From NCBI GenBank assembly GCA_964511425.1, contig CAZEFI010000001.1, positions 124,001 to 188,000 on the forward strand: 64,000 nt of DNA, read 5' to 3'. Position 1 is the first letter of the stretch, and each line of letters begins with the position of its first letter. Below are positions 54,482 to 63,588 of the stretch, one piece after another. The translations under genes were made by a program, and so were the position numbers. This DNA comes from Bin55 sp964511425 (GTDB taxonomy: Bacteria > Pseudomonadota > Gammaproteobacteria > Pseudomonadales > Azotimanducaceae). The notes beneath the pieces are model-generated. The model did not search any database, was not told the DNA's origin, and saw only the letters and a program-made list of their open reading frames with translations.

Positions 54482-56779
54482 ATGAGTACTTTAAATTACA
54501 ACAGCGTAAACACCATCACAGACTTCGTTACTGGTGAACGCCAAGCAGCAAGCGTATCCGAGGATAGTGTTGTGTTCAAACTCGATCGTCGACAGTTTCT
54601 AAAACTATCGGGGGTCGTAGGTGGCGGTCTGATGTTGGGTTTTACCCTTCCGAAGACTCATGCACAAACGAACGGTAAGTCGTTCCAACCCAACGGATAT
54701 ATAAAGATCGACGATAGCGGCATTGTTTTATATGCGCCAAATCCCGAAATCGGACAAGGAGTTAAGACTTCGTTACCGATGATTGTTGCTGAAGAGCTCG
54801 ATGTCGATTGGACCGATATCGAAGTAGTGCAGTCAGATATCAATCAAGACGTATATGGTTGGGGACAGTTTGCAGGTGGCTCCATGTCGATTCCTTCAAA
54901 CTACGCACGTCTCCGACAGGCTGGTGCTACCGCGCGGAGGATGCTTGTTGAAGCTGCGGCGAAAGAATGGAGTGTTGAGACAGACACGCTCTCGACCGAA
55001 GCGAGTCATGTTATTCACGAGGCAACGGGTCGAAAAATCTCCTACACAGCACTTGCAGACGCGGCAGCTACGTTATCCATACCTGCGGAAAACACTGTAA
55101 AACTCAAAGACCCAAAAAAGTTTCGATTGCTCGGTACGCGGGTAACAGGTGTTGATAACGAAGCACTCGTGCGCGGTGAACCGCTGTTCGGTATCGATGT
55201 ATCACTACCTGACATGAAATACGCTGTCTACCAAAAATGCCCTGCGATTGGTGGTACTGTACGATCGGCGAACATAGACGAAGTAAAGCAGTTGCCTGGT
55301 GTGGTCGACGTATTTGCGTTGGAAGGAAATGGAAACGTCCTAGAACTACTACCGGGAATCGCGATAATCGCAAATAGTACTTGGGAAGCGTTCGAAGCAA
55401 AACGTGCACTAAAAGTTGAGTGGGACGAAACAAATGCTGCAAAAGATAGCTGGATCCTTGCCAAACGAGAAGCTGAAAAACGAAGCGTAGAAGCGGGAAA
55501 TCAAGTAGCAAATACTGGTGATTTTGATGCCGCGATGTCTTCGAGCACAGCTACGGCTAGTGGTTTTTATCAATATCACTTTGTAACGCACGCGCCATTG
55601 GAACCACAAAACTGTACTGCTCACTTCAAAGGTGATTCTTTAGAACTCTGGGCTCCAACTCAAACACCAGGCTCTGCCATTGGAACCGCAGCAAACATGA
55701 CTGGCTTGCAACGTTCGCAAGTCACGCTGCATCAAATGCGTTGTGGGGGTGGATTTGGACGTAGGTTGTATAACGACTTTGTTAGCGAAGCGGCAGCGAT
55801 CGCACGTCGTTCTAAAAGTCCTATCAAACTGCAATGGACTCGCGACGACGATACCGCCTATGATCTCTTTCGCGCAGGAGGTTTTCACCAAATGGACGGA
55901 TGCGTTGACCAAAGCGGGAAAGTTTCTGGGTGGCGGAACCGATTCATCACATTTGCTCCTGGAGGGCGACCCGCGAGTAGTGTCAGTGGAGGCGTTTTTC
56001 CTGGAGGTATGGTAGCAAATCTTCGGGTCGAACAAACCGCCATAGACTGGACGCATCGGTGTGCCGCATGGCGCGCGCCTGGTTCCAATGTTTTCGCATT
56101 TGTCGTTCAATGTTTCCTAGACGAGCTAGCACACGCGGCACAACGAGATTCTCTTGAGGTGTTACTCGAAGTGCTAGGTGAGCCTAGGTCCCTAGGCGGT
56201 GGTCGCGGAGGTGGTATGCATACAGGACGCGCGGCAAATGTTGTCAAACTTGCCGCTGAAAAAGCTGGTTGGGGAAAAGCATTACCCAATGGTCATGGGC
56301 TCGGAATCGCGTTTTATTTCAGTCACTCTGGACACGTCGCCGAAGTCGCCGAAGTGAGTGTTGGGAGAGCAGAACGAACAGTCAAAAATCGAGTCGGCGA
56401 CAATGTCGAAAGACGCAAACTCTCCGTGCACAAGGTCACTGTTGTCGCTGATGTAGGACCTATTGTTAACTTAAGCGGTGCAGAAAACCAAGCTGAAGGT
56501 AGTGTTGTCGACGCGTTGTCAACCATGATGGATTTATCGGTGACTTTTGAAAACGGTCGAGCAGAACAGACTAATTTCGATAAATATCGAATGCTTAGAG
56601 CTTCAAGCACGCCTGAAGTTGTCACACACTTTGTGGATACTGGCGAATATTCACCCACCGGTTTAGGAGAACCCATGTTCCCACCACTTGCACCAGCAGT
56701 AGGTAACGCAATTTTTGCCGCGTGTGGGCATCGAGTGCGAACATTGCCTATTAGCGAGGAAGGCTTTTATCTAGCGTAA
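54482..56779 (+). CDS. Molybdenum hydroxylase large subunit (IorB-like)
   Basis: 765-aa molybdopterin-cytosine-dinucleotide-binding subunit, like isoquinoline 1-oxidoreductase beta or aldehyde oxidoreductases. A Tat motif DRRQFLKLSG starts an internal signal-like stretch (about 36-62), so the heterodimer is probably exported folded. Landmarks are EIGQGVKTSLPMIVAEELDV, GGGFGRRL, WRAPGSNVFAFVVQ and the catalytic Glu in GLGEPMFPPLAPAVGNA. No FAD subunit gene is present, so a cytochrome or another acceptor is expected. Substrate unknown. Confidence 0.93.
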   Translation: MSTLNYNSVNTITDFVTGERQAASVSEDSVVFKLDRRQFLKLSGVVGGGLMLGFTLPKTHAQTNGKSFQPNGYIKIDDSGIVLYAPNPEIGQGVKTSLPMIVAEELDVDWTDIEVVQSDINQDVYGWGQFAGGSMSIPSNYARLRQAGATARRMLVEAAAKEWSVETDTLSTEASHVIHEATGRKISYTALADAAATLSIPAENTVKLKDPKKFRLLGTRVTGVDNEALVRGEPLFGIDVSLPDMKYAVYQKCPAIGGTVRSANIDEVKQLPGVVDVFALEGNGNVLELLPGIAIIANSTWEAFEAKRALKVEWDETNAAKDSWILAKREAEKRSVEAGNQVANTGDFDAAMSSSTATASGFYQYHFVTHAPLEPQNCTAHFKGDSLELWAPTQTPGSAIGTAANMTGLQRSQVTLHQMRCGGGFGRRLYNDFVSEAAAIARRSKSPIKLQWTRDDDTAYDLFRAGGFHQMDGCVDQSGKVSGWRNRFITFAPGGRPASSVSGGVFPGGMVANLRVEQTAIDWTHRCAAWRAPGSNVFAFVVQCFLDELAHAAQRDSLEVLLEVLGEPRSLGGGRGGGMHTGRAANVVKLAAEKAGWGKALPNGHGLGIAFYFSHSGHVAEVAEVSVGRAERTVKNRVGDNVERRKLSVHKVTVVADVGPIVNLSGAENQAEGSVVDALSTMMDLSVTFENGRAEQTNFDKYRMLRASSTPEVVTHFVDTGEYSPTGLGEPMFPPLAPAVGNAIFAACGHRVRTLPISEEGFYLA

Positions 56780-56867
56780 GACATGACTTTTTAATGCAAC
56801 GGTTGAGCTTATACCCCTCATTCCGTCGTGGTGTTGACGCAGACACACGCGCGATTGCTGGTTTTTC

Positions 56868-57926
56868 ATGGTATTTAAGCGCTTTACGTTAGACGAACAA
56901 GCTCTCCTAGCCAACTTTGAGCTGTTTAATTCACGCGCTGTAGGAGCATGCGGTGCTGTTGTAAAGGGAAATGCGTACGGGACCGGCGCTCGTCGAGTGG
57001 TGTCATTGCTGCATCAAGCAGGTTGCAGACATTTCTTCGTTGCGACCCCTAATGAAGGAATTGCAATCCGTGATCTGACTCCGACAAATATCTATGTTTT
57101 GTCTGGTCCAATCAACGACTCAGCCGCTCAAGAGATATCACGACACAACTTGATCCCAGTGCTGAATTCGCCGAATCAAATCACGCTTTGGGCACCGTAT
57201 CAAGAGTTTCCCTGCGCGATTCATGTAGATACTGGGATGCATCGGCTAGGACTTGATCCCAATACTCTTGATGGGTTGGATTTTTCTTCTTTTCAAATCT
57301 GCCTTCTGATGACCCATTTAGCATGTGCTGATGATCCGGATCATCCACAAAACGTGGTTCAACTTTCGATCTTCAATAATGTAAGAGCTTACTTTCCGAA
57401 TACTCCCACTAGTATTGGTAACTCCGCGGCTACTCTCAGTGGCGAAAGATTCCAGGGAGACATTGTTCGACCTGGAATAGGACTCTACGGGGGCAACCCT
57501 TTCATGAATCGAGATAACCCAGTAGACCCGGTTTGTACGCTTGAAGGCCGAGTATTACAGATTCGAGATGTACCACCAAACACCTCAATAGGATACAGAG
57601 CTTCCTATACGGCCTCTTCCCCGAAACGCGTTGCTGTTGTAGGAATCGGTTATGCCGACGGTCTGTCTCGCGCGCTTTCGAATAACGGGTCAGTAGCCTT
57701 TCGCGGCCGCCGTATGCCCATAATAGGAAAAGTCACCATGGATGCGACTCAAGTAGACTGTACACAAGTAGCCGAGTTAAGAGAAAGTGATTTTGTCGAA
57801 TTTTTTGGTCCCACGATCTCGGTCGATGAAGTAGCTTCGAGAACGAAAACGATCGCCTACGAGATCCTTACTCACGTTGGAAACGCAACCGCAAGGGAAA
57901 GACTACCGGAACGGAACATCGCATGA
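56868..57926 (+). CDS. alr: Alanine racemase
   Basis: Fold-III PLP enzyme interconverting L- and D-alanine for peptidoglycan. The PLP Lys lies in GAVVKGNAYGTGARR. Other motifs are HVDTGMHRLGL, IGNSAATL, RPGIGLYGGNP, the catalytic Tyr region SIGYRASYT, GYADGLSRAL and GKVTMDATQVDC. 352 aa is normal. The stop overlaps mccB (ATGA), an unusual pairing. Confidence 0.94.
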   Translation: MVFKRFTLDEQALLANFELFNSRAVGACGAVVKGNAYGTGARRVVSLLHQAGCRHFFVATPNEGIAIRDLTPTNIYVLSGPINDSAAQEISRHNLIPVLNSPNQITLWAPYQEFPCAIHVDTGMHRLGLDPNTLDGLDFSSFQICLLMTHLACADDPDHPQNVVQLSIFNNVRAYFPNTPTSIGNSAATLSGERFQGDIVRPGIGLYGGNPFMNRDNPVDPVCTLEGRVLQIRDVPPNTSIGYRASYTASSPKRVAVVGIGYADGLSRALSNNGSVAFRGRRMPIIGKVTMDATQVDCTQVAELRESDFVEFFGPTISVDEVASRTKTIAYEILTHVGNATARERLPERNIA

Positions 57927-59533
57927 ACAACTTTCAGTCTAAAGTCAAAACAAGGGACCCAGATTTTCAAAGAAATCAAAGTGCCAACCGAGCACTCGTC
58001 AAATCGCTCACTGGGTTACTTGACGAAATTTCACGAGGTGGTAGTGAAAGAGCTCGAAAACTCCACTTAAAACGAGGTAAACTCCTACCGCGGAGTCGTA
58101 TCGCGACACTACTTGATCGAGACTCTACATTTTTAGAGTTCTCTCCTCTCGCGGGGTATCAACTTTACAAGGATACGGTACCTTGTGGCGGTATTATTAC
58201 TGGCATTGGTCGAGTCCACGGGAAACCGTGTGTCATCGTCGCCAACGATGCGACCGTGAAAGGGGGCACTTATTACCCGATTACCGTAAAGAAACATTTG
58301 CGAGCGCAAAGGATAGCTTTAGAAAATGGTCTCCCGTGCATCTATTTAGTGGACTCCGGGGGTGCATACCTTCCATCTCAAGCCGAAGTTTTTCCAGACC
58401 GGGAACACTTTGGTAAGATTTTTTACAACCAAGCGAATATGTCTGCGCGGGGAATTCCGCAGATTTCGATCGTGATGGGTTCCTGCACTGCTGGTGGTGC
58501 TTATGTGCCAGCAATGTCCGATCAGACCATCATCGTTCAAGAACAGGGTACGATCTTTTTAGGCGGCCCCCCTCTGGTAAAAGCAGCTACTGGCGAGATC
58601 GTTGGAGCGGAAGAACTTGGTGGCGGCGAAGTACATACACGCATGTCAGGAGTCGCTGATCATTTATCCGAAAACGATACACACGCTTTGGCTATCGCCC
58701 GTGAAATTATCGCAGACAGCAACCTAGACTATCGGGTTAAAGTTGAAGTAGCATCACCCCAAGAGCCAATCTACGACCCAAATGAGATCTATGGAATAAT
58801 CCCCCCAGATACCCGTACGCCGTACGATGTGCGGGAAGTACTTGCGCGGATTGTCGACGGTTCTCGGTTACACGAATTTAAACCATTGTACGGTGAAACT
58901 CTTGTGTGTGCTTTCGCGCGAATTTACGGCTACCCAATTGCCATCTTAGCGAACAACGGTGTACTTTTTGGTGAGTCGGCATTGAAAGGTGCGCACTTCA
59001 TACAGTTAGCAGATCGGCGCGGCATCCCGTTAATATTTTTTCAAAATATCACTGGTTTCATGGTCGGAAAGAAATACGAAAACGCAGGTATTGCGAAAGA
59101 AGGTGCCAAAATGGTTACCGCAGTCGCCTGTAGTTCTGTACCAAAGTTTACTGTCATCATTGGCGGTTCCTTTGGCGCGGGAAACTATGCAATGTGTGGT
59201 AGAGCCTACGATGCTCGCATGCTCTGGTCATGGCCGAACGCCAGAATTTCGGTAATGGGTGGCGAGCAAGCTGCCAATGTACTTGCGACCGTAAAAAAAG
59301 ATAGTCTCACTGATCAAGCAAAAACTTGGTCAGAAGCGGACGAAGCTGAGTTCAAGACTGAAATCCACACACAGTACGAGAAAGAAGGTCATCCGTATTA
59401 CGCTAGCGCTAGGTTGTGGGACGACGGTGTCATTGATCCAGTAGACACTCGCAGCAACCTAGGATTGGCGTTACATTGCGCTACACGTGAGTTTGAGTCT
59501 AACCCCGCTAAATTTGGTATTTTTCGAATGTAG
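57923..59533 (+). CDS. Methylcrotonyl-CoA carboxylase-type carboxyltransferase beta subunit
   Basis: 536-aa biotin-dependent acyl-CoA carboxyltransferase, most like the MccB/LiuB beta subunit of leucine degradation. The acyl-CoA site region has YLVDSGGAYLPSQ, the family-typical MSARGIPQISIVMGSCTAGG and AYVPAMSDQ; the carboxybiotin half has FQNITGFMVGKKYE and GGSFGAGNYAMCGRAY. No biotin carboxylase (MccA), isovaleryl-CoA dehydrogenase or hydratase is adjacent, which is unusual for a liu cluster. Propionyl- or geranyl-CoA are less likely substrates. Confidence 0.9.
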   Translation: MNNFQSKVKTRDPDFQRNQSANRALVKSLTGLLDEISRGGSERARKLHLKRGKLLPRSRIATLLDRDSTFLEFSPLAGYQLYKDTVPCGGIITGIGRVHGKPCVIVANDATVKGGTYYPITVKKHLRAQRIALENGLPCIYLVDSGGAYLPSQAEVFPDREHFGKIFYNQANMSARGIPQISIVMGSCTAGGAYVPAMSDQTIIVQEQGTIFLGGPPLVKAATGEIVGAEELGGGEVHTRMSGVADHLSENDTHALAIAREIIADSNLDYRVKVEVASPQEPIYDPNEIYGIIPPDTRTPYDVREVLARIVDGSRLHEFKPLYGETLVCAFARIYGYPIAILANNGVLFGESALKGAHFIQLADRRGIPLIFFQNITGFMVGKKYENAGIAKEGAKMVTAVACSSVPKFTVIIGGSFGAGNYAMCGRAYDARMLWSWPNARISVMGGEQAANVLATVKKDSLTDQAKTWSEADEAEFKTEIHTQYEKEGHPYYASARLWDDGVIDPVDTRSNLGLALHCATREFESNPAKFGIFRM

Positions 59534-59534
59534 G

Positions 59535-60014
59535 TTAACCGCGAGCTGAAACCGACGAAATAGGCAACTCAGTCGTATATTTCACTTGTCGTAAAGCAAA
59601 CATCGAGTTCAGAGTCCCGACTTCTCGCAACCGTATTAGTTTTTTGTAGAGTAACGTTTCGTACGTCCCTACATCTGTAACAACGATTCGTAACAAGAAG
59701 TCGGTGTCACCCGATACGCTATAGCACTCCACTACCTCCGGTATGGTCGCTACCGACTCTTCAAACATATTCAGTACTTCGTCGCTGTGTGCTTTCAATT
59801 TAACGTGCACGAAAACATTTACTTCCAAGTCCAGTAATTTAGGGTCCAACAGTGCCACTTGCTTGCGAATGAAGCCGTCGGTTTGGAGTCTTTTGACTCG
59901 CCGCCAGCACGGAGTTGTAGACAATCCAACTTTAGTGCCCAAATCCTGTATTGAAATGGACGCGTCTTCCTGCAAGTTACGAAGAATGGAAATATCTAGT
60001 CGGTCGAGTTGCAT
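59535..60014 (-). CDS. Lrp/AsnC-family transcriptional regulator
   Basis: 159-aa feast/famine regulator. N-terminal HTH (LDRLDISILRNLQEDASISI, GLSTTPCWRRVKRLQTDG) and C-terminal RAM ligand-binding domain with VVECYSVSGDTDFLLRIV. Such proteins sense amino acids and often control the divergent neighbour, here the indolepyruvate oxidoreductase gene. The 138-bp region between them is AT-rich with a palindrome. The ligand may be an aromatic or branched amino acid; this is inferred from neighbours. Confidence 0.94.
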   Translation of the reverse strand: MQLDRLDISILRNLQEDASISIQDLGTKVGLSTTPCWRRVKRLQTDGFIRKQVALLDPKLLDLEVNVFVHVKLKAHSDEVLNMFEESVATIPEVVECYSVSGDTDFLLRIVVTDVGTYETLLYKKLIRLREVGTLNSMFALRQVKYTTELPISSVSARG

Positions 60015-60046
60015 TGTAAATCATTCCAAATAGTTGGCTTTTATTA

Positions 60047-60058
60047 AAAATATATTTT
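60047..60058. promoter_or_regulatory. AT-rich palindrome in the divergent Lrp/IOR region
   Basis: AAAATATATTTT is a perfect 12-bp palindrome 33 bp from the Lrp-family gene start, within the 138-bp region shared with the oxidoreductase gene. AT-rich palindromes suit Lrp-type binding, but in such AT-rich DNA chance is also plausible. Confidence 0.3.
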
Positions 60059-60152
60059 ATTCAACATCAAATATATGGCAGGTTCGATGCACATTTTTTA
60101 AGAGATTTGGATAATATATTTATTCCCTGTCAACTTACTTGTAGATCCTTAC

Positions 60153-63100
60153 ATGAAGCGTCGCGGCGATCTTTACGAAACTCAACTCTCCGATAAATAC
60201 ACAATGACGGAGGGACCGGTTTGGATCAACGGTACGCAAGTTATCACACGACTACTTTTAGAGCAGAGTCGACTAGACACTAGGAACGGATTAAATACGG
60301 CAGGCTTTGTCAGTGGCTATCGTGGTTCTCCTCTCGGTGGAGTTGACCAAGCCCTCGTTCAAGAAAGTACCCTTCTTCAGGAGCACCGAATCAAATTTGA
60401 ACCGGGAGTCAACGAAGATCTCGCGGCTACGGCAATCTGGGGCACACAACAAGCGAATATTTATTCTTCTGCTAGCTACGACGGCGTCTTTGGTCTTTGG
60501 TACGGAAAAGCACCGGGGGTGGACCGCTCTGGTGACGTATTTCGACATGCAAATCGGGCAGGAACATCCAAATACGGCGGCGTAGTCGCGTTGGTAGGCG
60601 ATGACCCTGCTTGCAAATCTTCCACCCTGCCCTCGAACAGTATTGGTGCTCTTCGAGAATTTCAGATTCCAGTCTTAACTCCCACAGACATCGAAGATTT
60701 GATCAATTTAGGATTGGCTGGTTGGGCACTTTCTCGATATTCTGGTTGCTGGGTCGCGTTAACCGCTATCACGGCAATCATGGACAGTGCTACAACACTA
60801 ATGACAGAGAAATTTAATTTTTCCTATAAGTGCCCTGAGACAGAAATCGATCCATACATTCGACTGATCGATACGCCACAAGAGCAAGAACTTCGAATCT
60901 CGTCCAAAATTGCGCTTGCCGCCCGATTCGGGGCTGTTAACAATCTCAATCGTATTACCGTCGATACGGATCAACCAAAATTAGCAATATTGGGAGTCGG
61001 TAAAGCTTATACGGATGTTCGACAGGCACTCAAGCTCATAGGATTTGCAGACGAACAGACATTGGCCGCGATTGGTGTTCGGATTGTTAAGATCGGTCTA
61101 GTCTGGCCACTCGAATCGTCAAGTGTTAAAGCTCTGTTAAAGGATGCTGAATCAATATTGGTAGTCGAAGGCAAATATCCTTATTTAGAAGATTCTCTCA
61201 AGAGCATTCTTTATGGCAAAGATGCACCCACCATTGAAGGGCGTAGAACGCGTCATGGAAGAGAACTGTTTTCAACCGTGGGAGAGATAAGTTGCGACAT
61301 GATCGTGCGTGCCCTCATAGACGTATTTCGAGATCATGGCATTGCTATTCCGCGATCGGATTTTTCGACGAGCGAAGACTGGGTGAACGAGCACGCTCCA
61401 TCCAACACATCAAGACTACCACTGTATTGTCCAGGATGCCCACATAGCATATCGACAAAAATACCTGAAGGTAGTCGTGCGCTCGCCGGTATTGGCTGTC
61501 ACTACATGGTGCAATGGATGGATCGAAACACGCACACGTTTACTCATATGGGTGGTGAAGGTGCGAACTGGATTGGACAAGCACCGTTTGTAGATGATCA
61601 GCACATTTTTGTGAACTTAGGGGATGGTACGTACTTCCACTCTGGGCTTATGGCGATTCGTGCGTGCGTCGCCGCCGGTGTAAACGTTACATACAAAATT
61701 CTGTACAACGATGCTGTCGCAATGACCGGCGGGCAACCTGTCGAAGGTAATCTCACTGTCGACGACATTGTTCAACAGGTTCTCGCTGAAAGTGTTTCTG
61801 CGGTACACATTGTGACTGACGATCCCCGACGTTATGAAGAACGAAACTACGAGGTTTCTCATCGCGATGAACTTCTCCAAGTGGAAGATAAGTTGCGCCA
61901 AATCAAAGGGTGCACTATATTGATCTACGATCAAGTTTGCGCGAACGAATTACGACGACGACGCAAACGTGGTGTATTACCTAAGAAGATGAAACGGGTC
62001 GTCATCAATGATGCAGTTTGCGAAGGCTGTGGAGATTGCACCCGTGCTTCGATGTGCAGTGCAATTGAACCGGTCGTGACTGACTTCGGTGTGAAACGCA
62101 AAATTAATCAAACAGCATGTAATCAGGATCTGAGCTGCATGCAAGGTTATTGCCCAGCAATGATCGAAATTGAAGCCGATCTCGTCGAACCAGAAATCGT
62201 GCAAATTGACTTGAGCGCACTGCCAGATCCATCGGAACCACGTCCAACAAGTGCTAATATACTTGTAGCGGGCGTTGGAGGTACCGGCGTTGTCACGCTG
62301 AGCCAAGTACTAGGTATGGCAGCAACCATCGAAGGTAAGCATGCGTCAAATCTCGATATGACTGGACTCGCGCAAAAAGGTGGTGCTGTCTTTGCCAATG
62401 TGCGGATAAGTGACAATGAGGTTCTCCGTACCCAAATTTCCGATAAGGAAACCGATGTGCTATTAGCTGCGGATCTCGTGACCTCTTTGTCTCGAGAGGC
62501 AGTTACCACACTCGACAACTCTCGCACGAACATCGTCGTGAATACCCATCTTGTTCCGACTTCAAAGTTTGTCCTCCAGCGGCAAGCAGATGTTCAGAAC
62601 ACAGAATTAGTTGGACAGCTGGCTTCCTTCGGACGAAACCTAAAAACCATAGATGCCGACAGATTTTCAGTACGCGTGAGTGGATCGAGTACTACGGCAA
62701 ACATGACGTTGCTTGGGTATGCGTGGCAATTAGGTTTAATCCCCTTAAAAGCCGCCAGCATCGAAAAAGCTCTGAATATCAATGCTACTCTGGTTGAGAA
62801 AAACATTAGAGCGTTTCGAGCCGGTCGAAAGTACGCACTGGATTCCAACTTCCTGGACATTGTGGATGCTCCGGAAGAAGCAATGTTTCCGAAGAAACAA
62901 CGAACTTTACCACAACTCATTGATGACCGGCTAGCGTTCTTGACAGAGTACCAAAACGAAAAGTATGCCGCGCGCTTAGATGTCTTTGCCGAAAAAATCC
63001 AGACTGCAGAACGACAAGTCACTGGCAACACTGATGTACTCTCTCAACTGGGTATTGAGACCTATTTCAAACTACTGGCTTGCAAAGATGAGTATGAAGT

Positions 63101-63563
63101 TGCGCGCTTGCTTTCGCACCCAAATTTTCAACGTTTTGTGGACGATCAATTTACGAATGTTCAGAGTTTCCAATTTGCATTTGCACCAACGTGGCTGCCG
63201 CAGGCACAAAAGTCCAAAGTCCGCGTCAATTCTTGGGTTCGGATTGTCTTGAAGTTGCTAGCGAAACTGAAGGGGTTGAGAGGAACTATATTGGATCCGT
63301 TCAAACACATCGAAGAGCGAAAGTTCGAACGAAAACTCTTAGTGGACTTTGAAGCACGGATGGACGATTTAATTGGGAATTTGAACGAAGACAATATCTC
63401 AAAAGCGGTCGAACTTCTGCGTTGTTATAGTGAAGTGCGCGGTTACGGCCACGTCAAGCAAGCATCGTGGGATCGAGTCGCCGAACGAGTGCAAGAACTA
63501 GGACAATTGATCACCGCGACGGCTACCGCTAAGACCACAGAAACTGATTCGATTGCAACATAG
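60153..63563 (+). CDS. Indolepyruvate ferredoxin oxidoreductase, fused
   Basis: 1136-aa TPP- and Fe-S-dependent 2-oxoacid oxidoreductase converting aryl pyruvates (from Trp, Phe, Tyr) to aryl-acyl-CoA while reducing ferredoxin. The alpha N-terminal domain has GFVSGYRGSPLGGVDQAL. The TPP domain has YCPGCPHSISTKIPEGS, IGCHYMVQWMDR, MGGEGANWIGQAPF and NLGDGTYFHSG. A 4Fe-4S-like Cys cluster is CEGCGDCTRASMCSAIEP and CNQDLSCMQGYCP. The gamma domain starts VAGVGGTGVVTLSQVLGMAA. Length matches the fused proteobacterial form. Branched-chain keto acids are an alternative substrate. Confidence 0.95.
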   Translation: MKRRGDLYETQLSDKYTMTEGPVWINGTQVITRLLLEQSRLDTRNGLNTAGFVSGYRGSPLGGVDQALVQESTLLQEHRIKFEPGVNEDLAATAIWGTQQANIYSSASYDGVFGLWYGKAPGVDRSGDVFRHANRAGTSKYGGVVALVGDDPACKSSTLPSNSIGALREFQIPVLTPTDIEDLINLGLAGWALSRYSGCWVALTAITAIMDSATTLMTEKFNFSYKCPETEIDPYIRLIDTPQEQELRISSKIALAARFGAVNNLNRITVDTDQPKLAILGVGKAYTDVRQALKLIGFADEQTLAAIGVRIVKIGLVWPLESSSVKALLKDAESILVVEGKYPYLEDSLKSILYGKDAPTIEGRRTRHGRELFSTVGEISCDMIVRALIDVFRDHGIAIPRSDFSTSEDWVNEHAPSNTSRLPLYCPGCPHSISTKIPEGSRALAGIGCHYMVQWMDRNTHTFTHMGGEGANWIGQAPFVDDQHIFVNLGDGTYFHSGLMAIRACVAAGVNVTYKILYNDAVAMTGGQPVEGNLTVDDIVQQVLAESVSAVHIVTDDPRRYEERNYEVSHRDELLQVEDKLRQIKGCTILIYDQVCANELRRRRKRGVLPKKMKRVVINDAVCEGCGDCTRASMCSAIEPVVTDFGVKRKINQTACNQDLSCMQGYCPAMIEIEADLVEPEIVQIDLSALPDPSEPRPTSANILVAGVGGTGVVTLSQVLGMAATIEGKHASNLDMTGLAQKGGAVFANVRISDNEVLRTQISDKETDVLLAADLVTSLSREAVTTLDNSRTNIVVNTHLVPTSKFVLQRQADVQNTELVGQLASFGRNLKTIDADRFSVRVSGSSTTANMTLLGYAWQLGLIPLKAASIEKALNINATLVEKNIRAFRAGRKYALDSNFLDIVDAPEEAMFPKKQRTLPQLIDDRLAFLTEYQNEKYAARLDVFAEKIQTAERQVTGNTDVLSQLGIETYFKLLACKDEYEVARLLSHPNFQRFVDDQFTNVQSFQFAFAPTWLPQAQKSKVRVNSWVRIVLKLLAKLKGLRGTILDPFKHIEERKFERKLLVDFEARMDDLIGNLNEDNISKAVELLRCYSEVRGYGHVKQASWDRVAERVQELGQLITATATAKTTETDSIAT

Positions 63564-63588
63564 ACTGTTTATAATTTTGGGCAATATT

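Noticed and set aside
55640..56110. 156-aa minus-strand ORF inside the Mo hydroxylase gene
   Set aside because: Fully antisense to a well-conserved gene; a frame shadow.
62594..63031. 145-aa minus-strand ORF inside the oxidoreductase gene
   Set aside because: Antisense shadow with no start context or motif.
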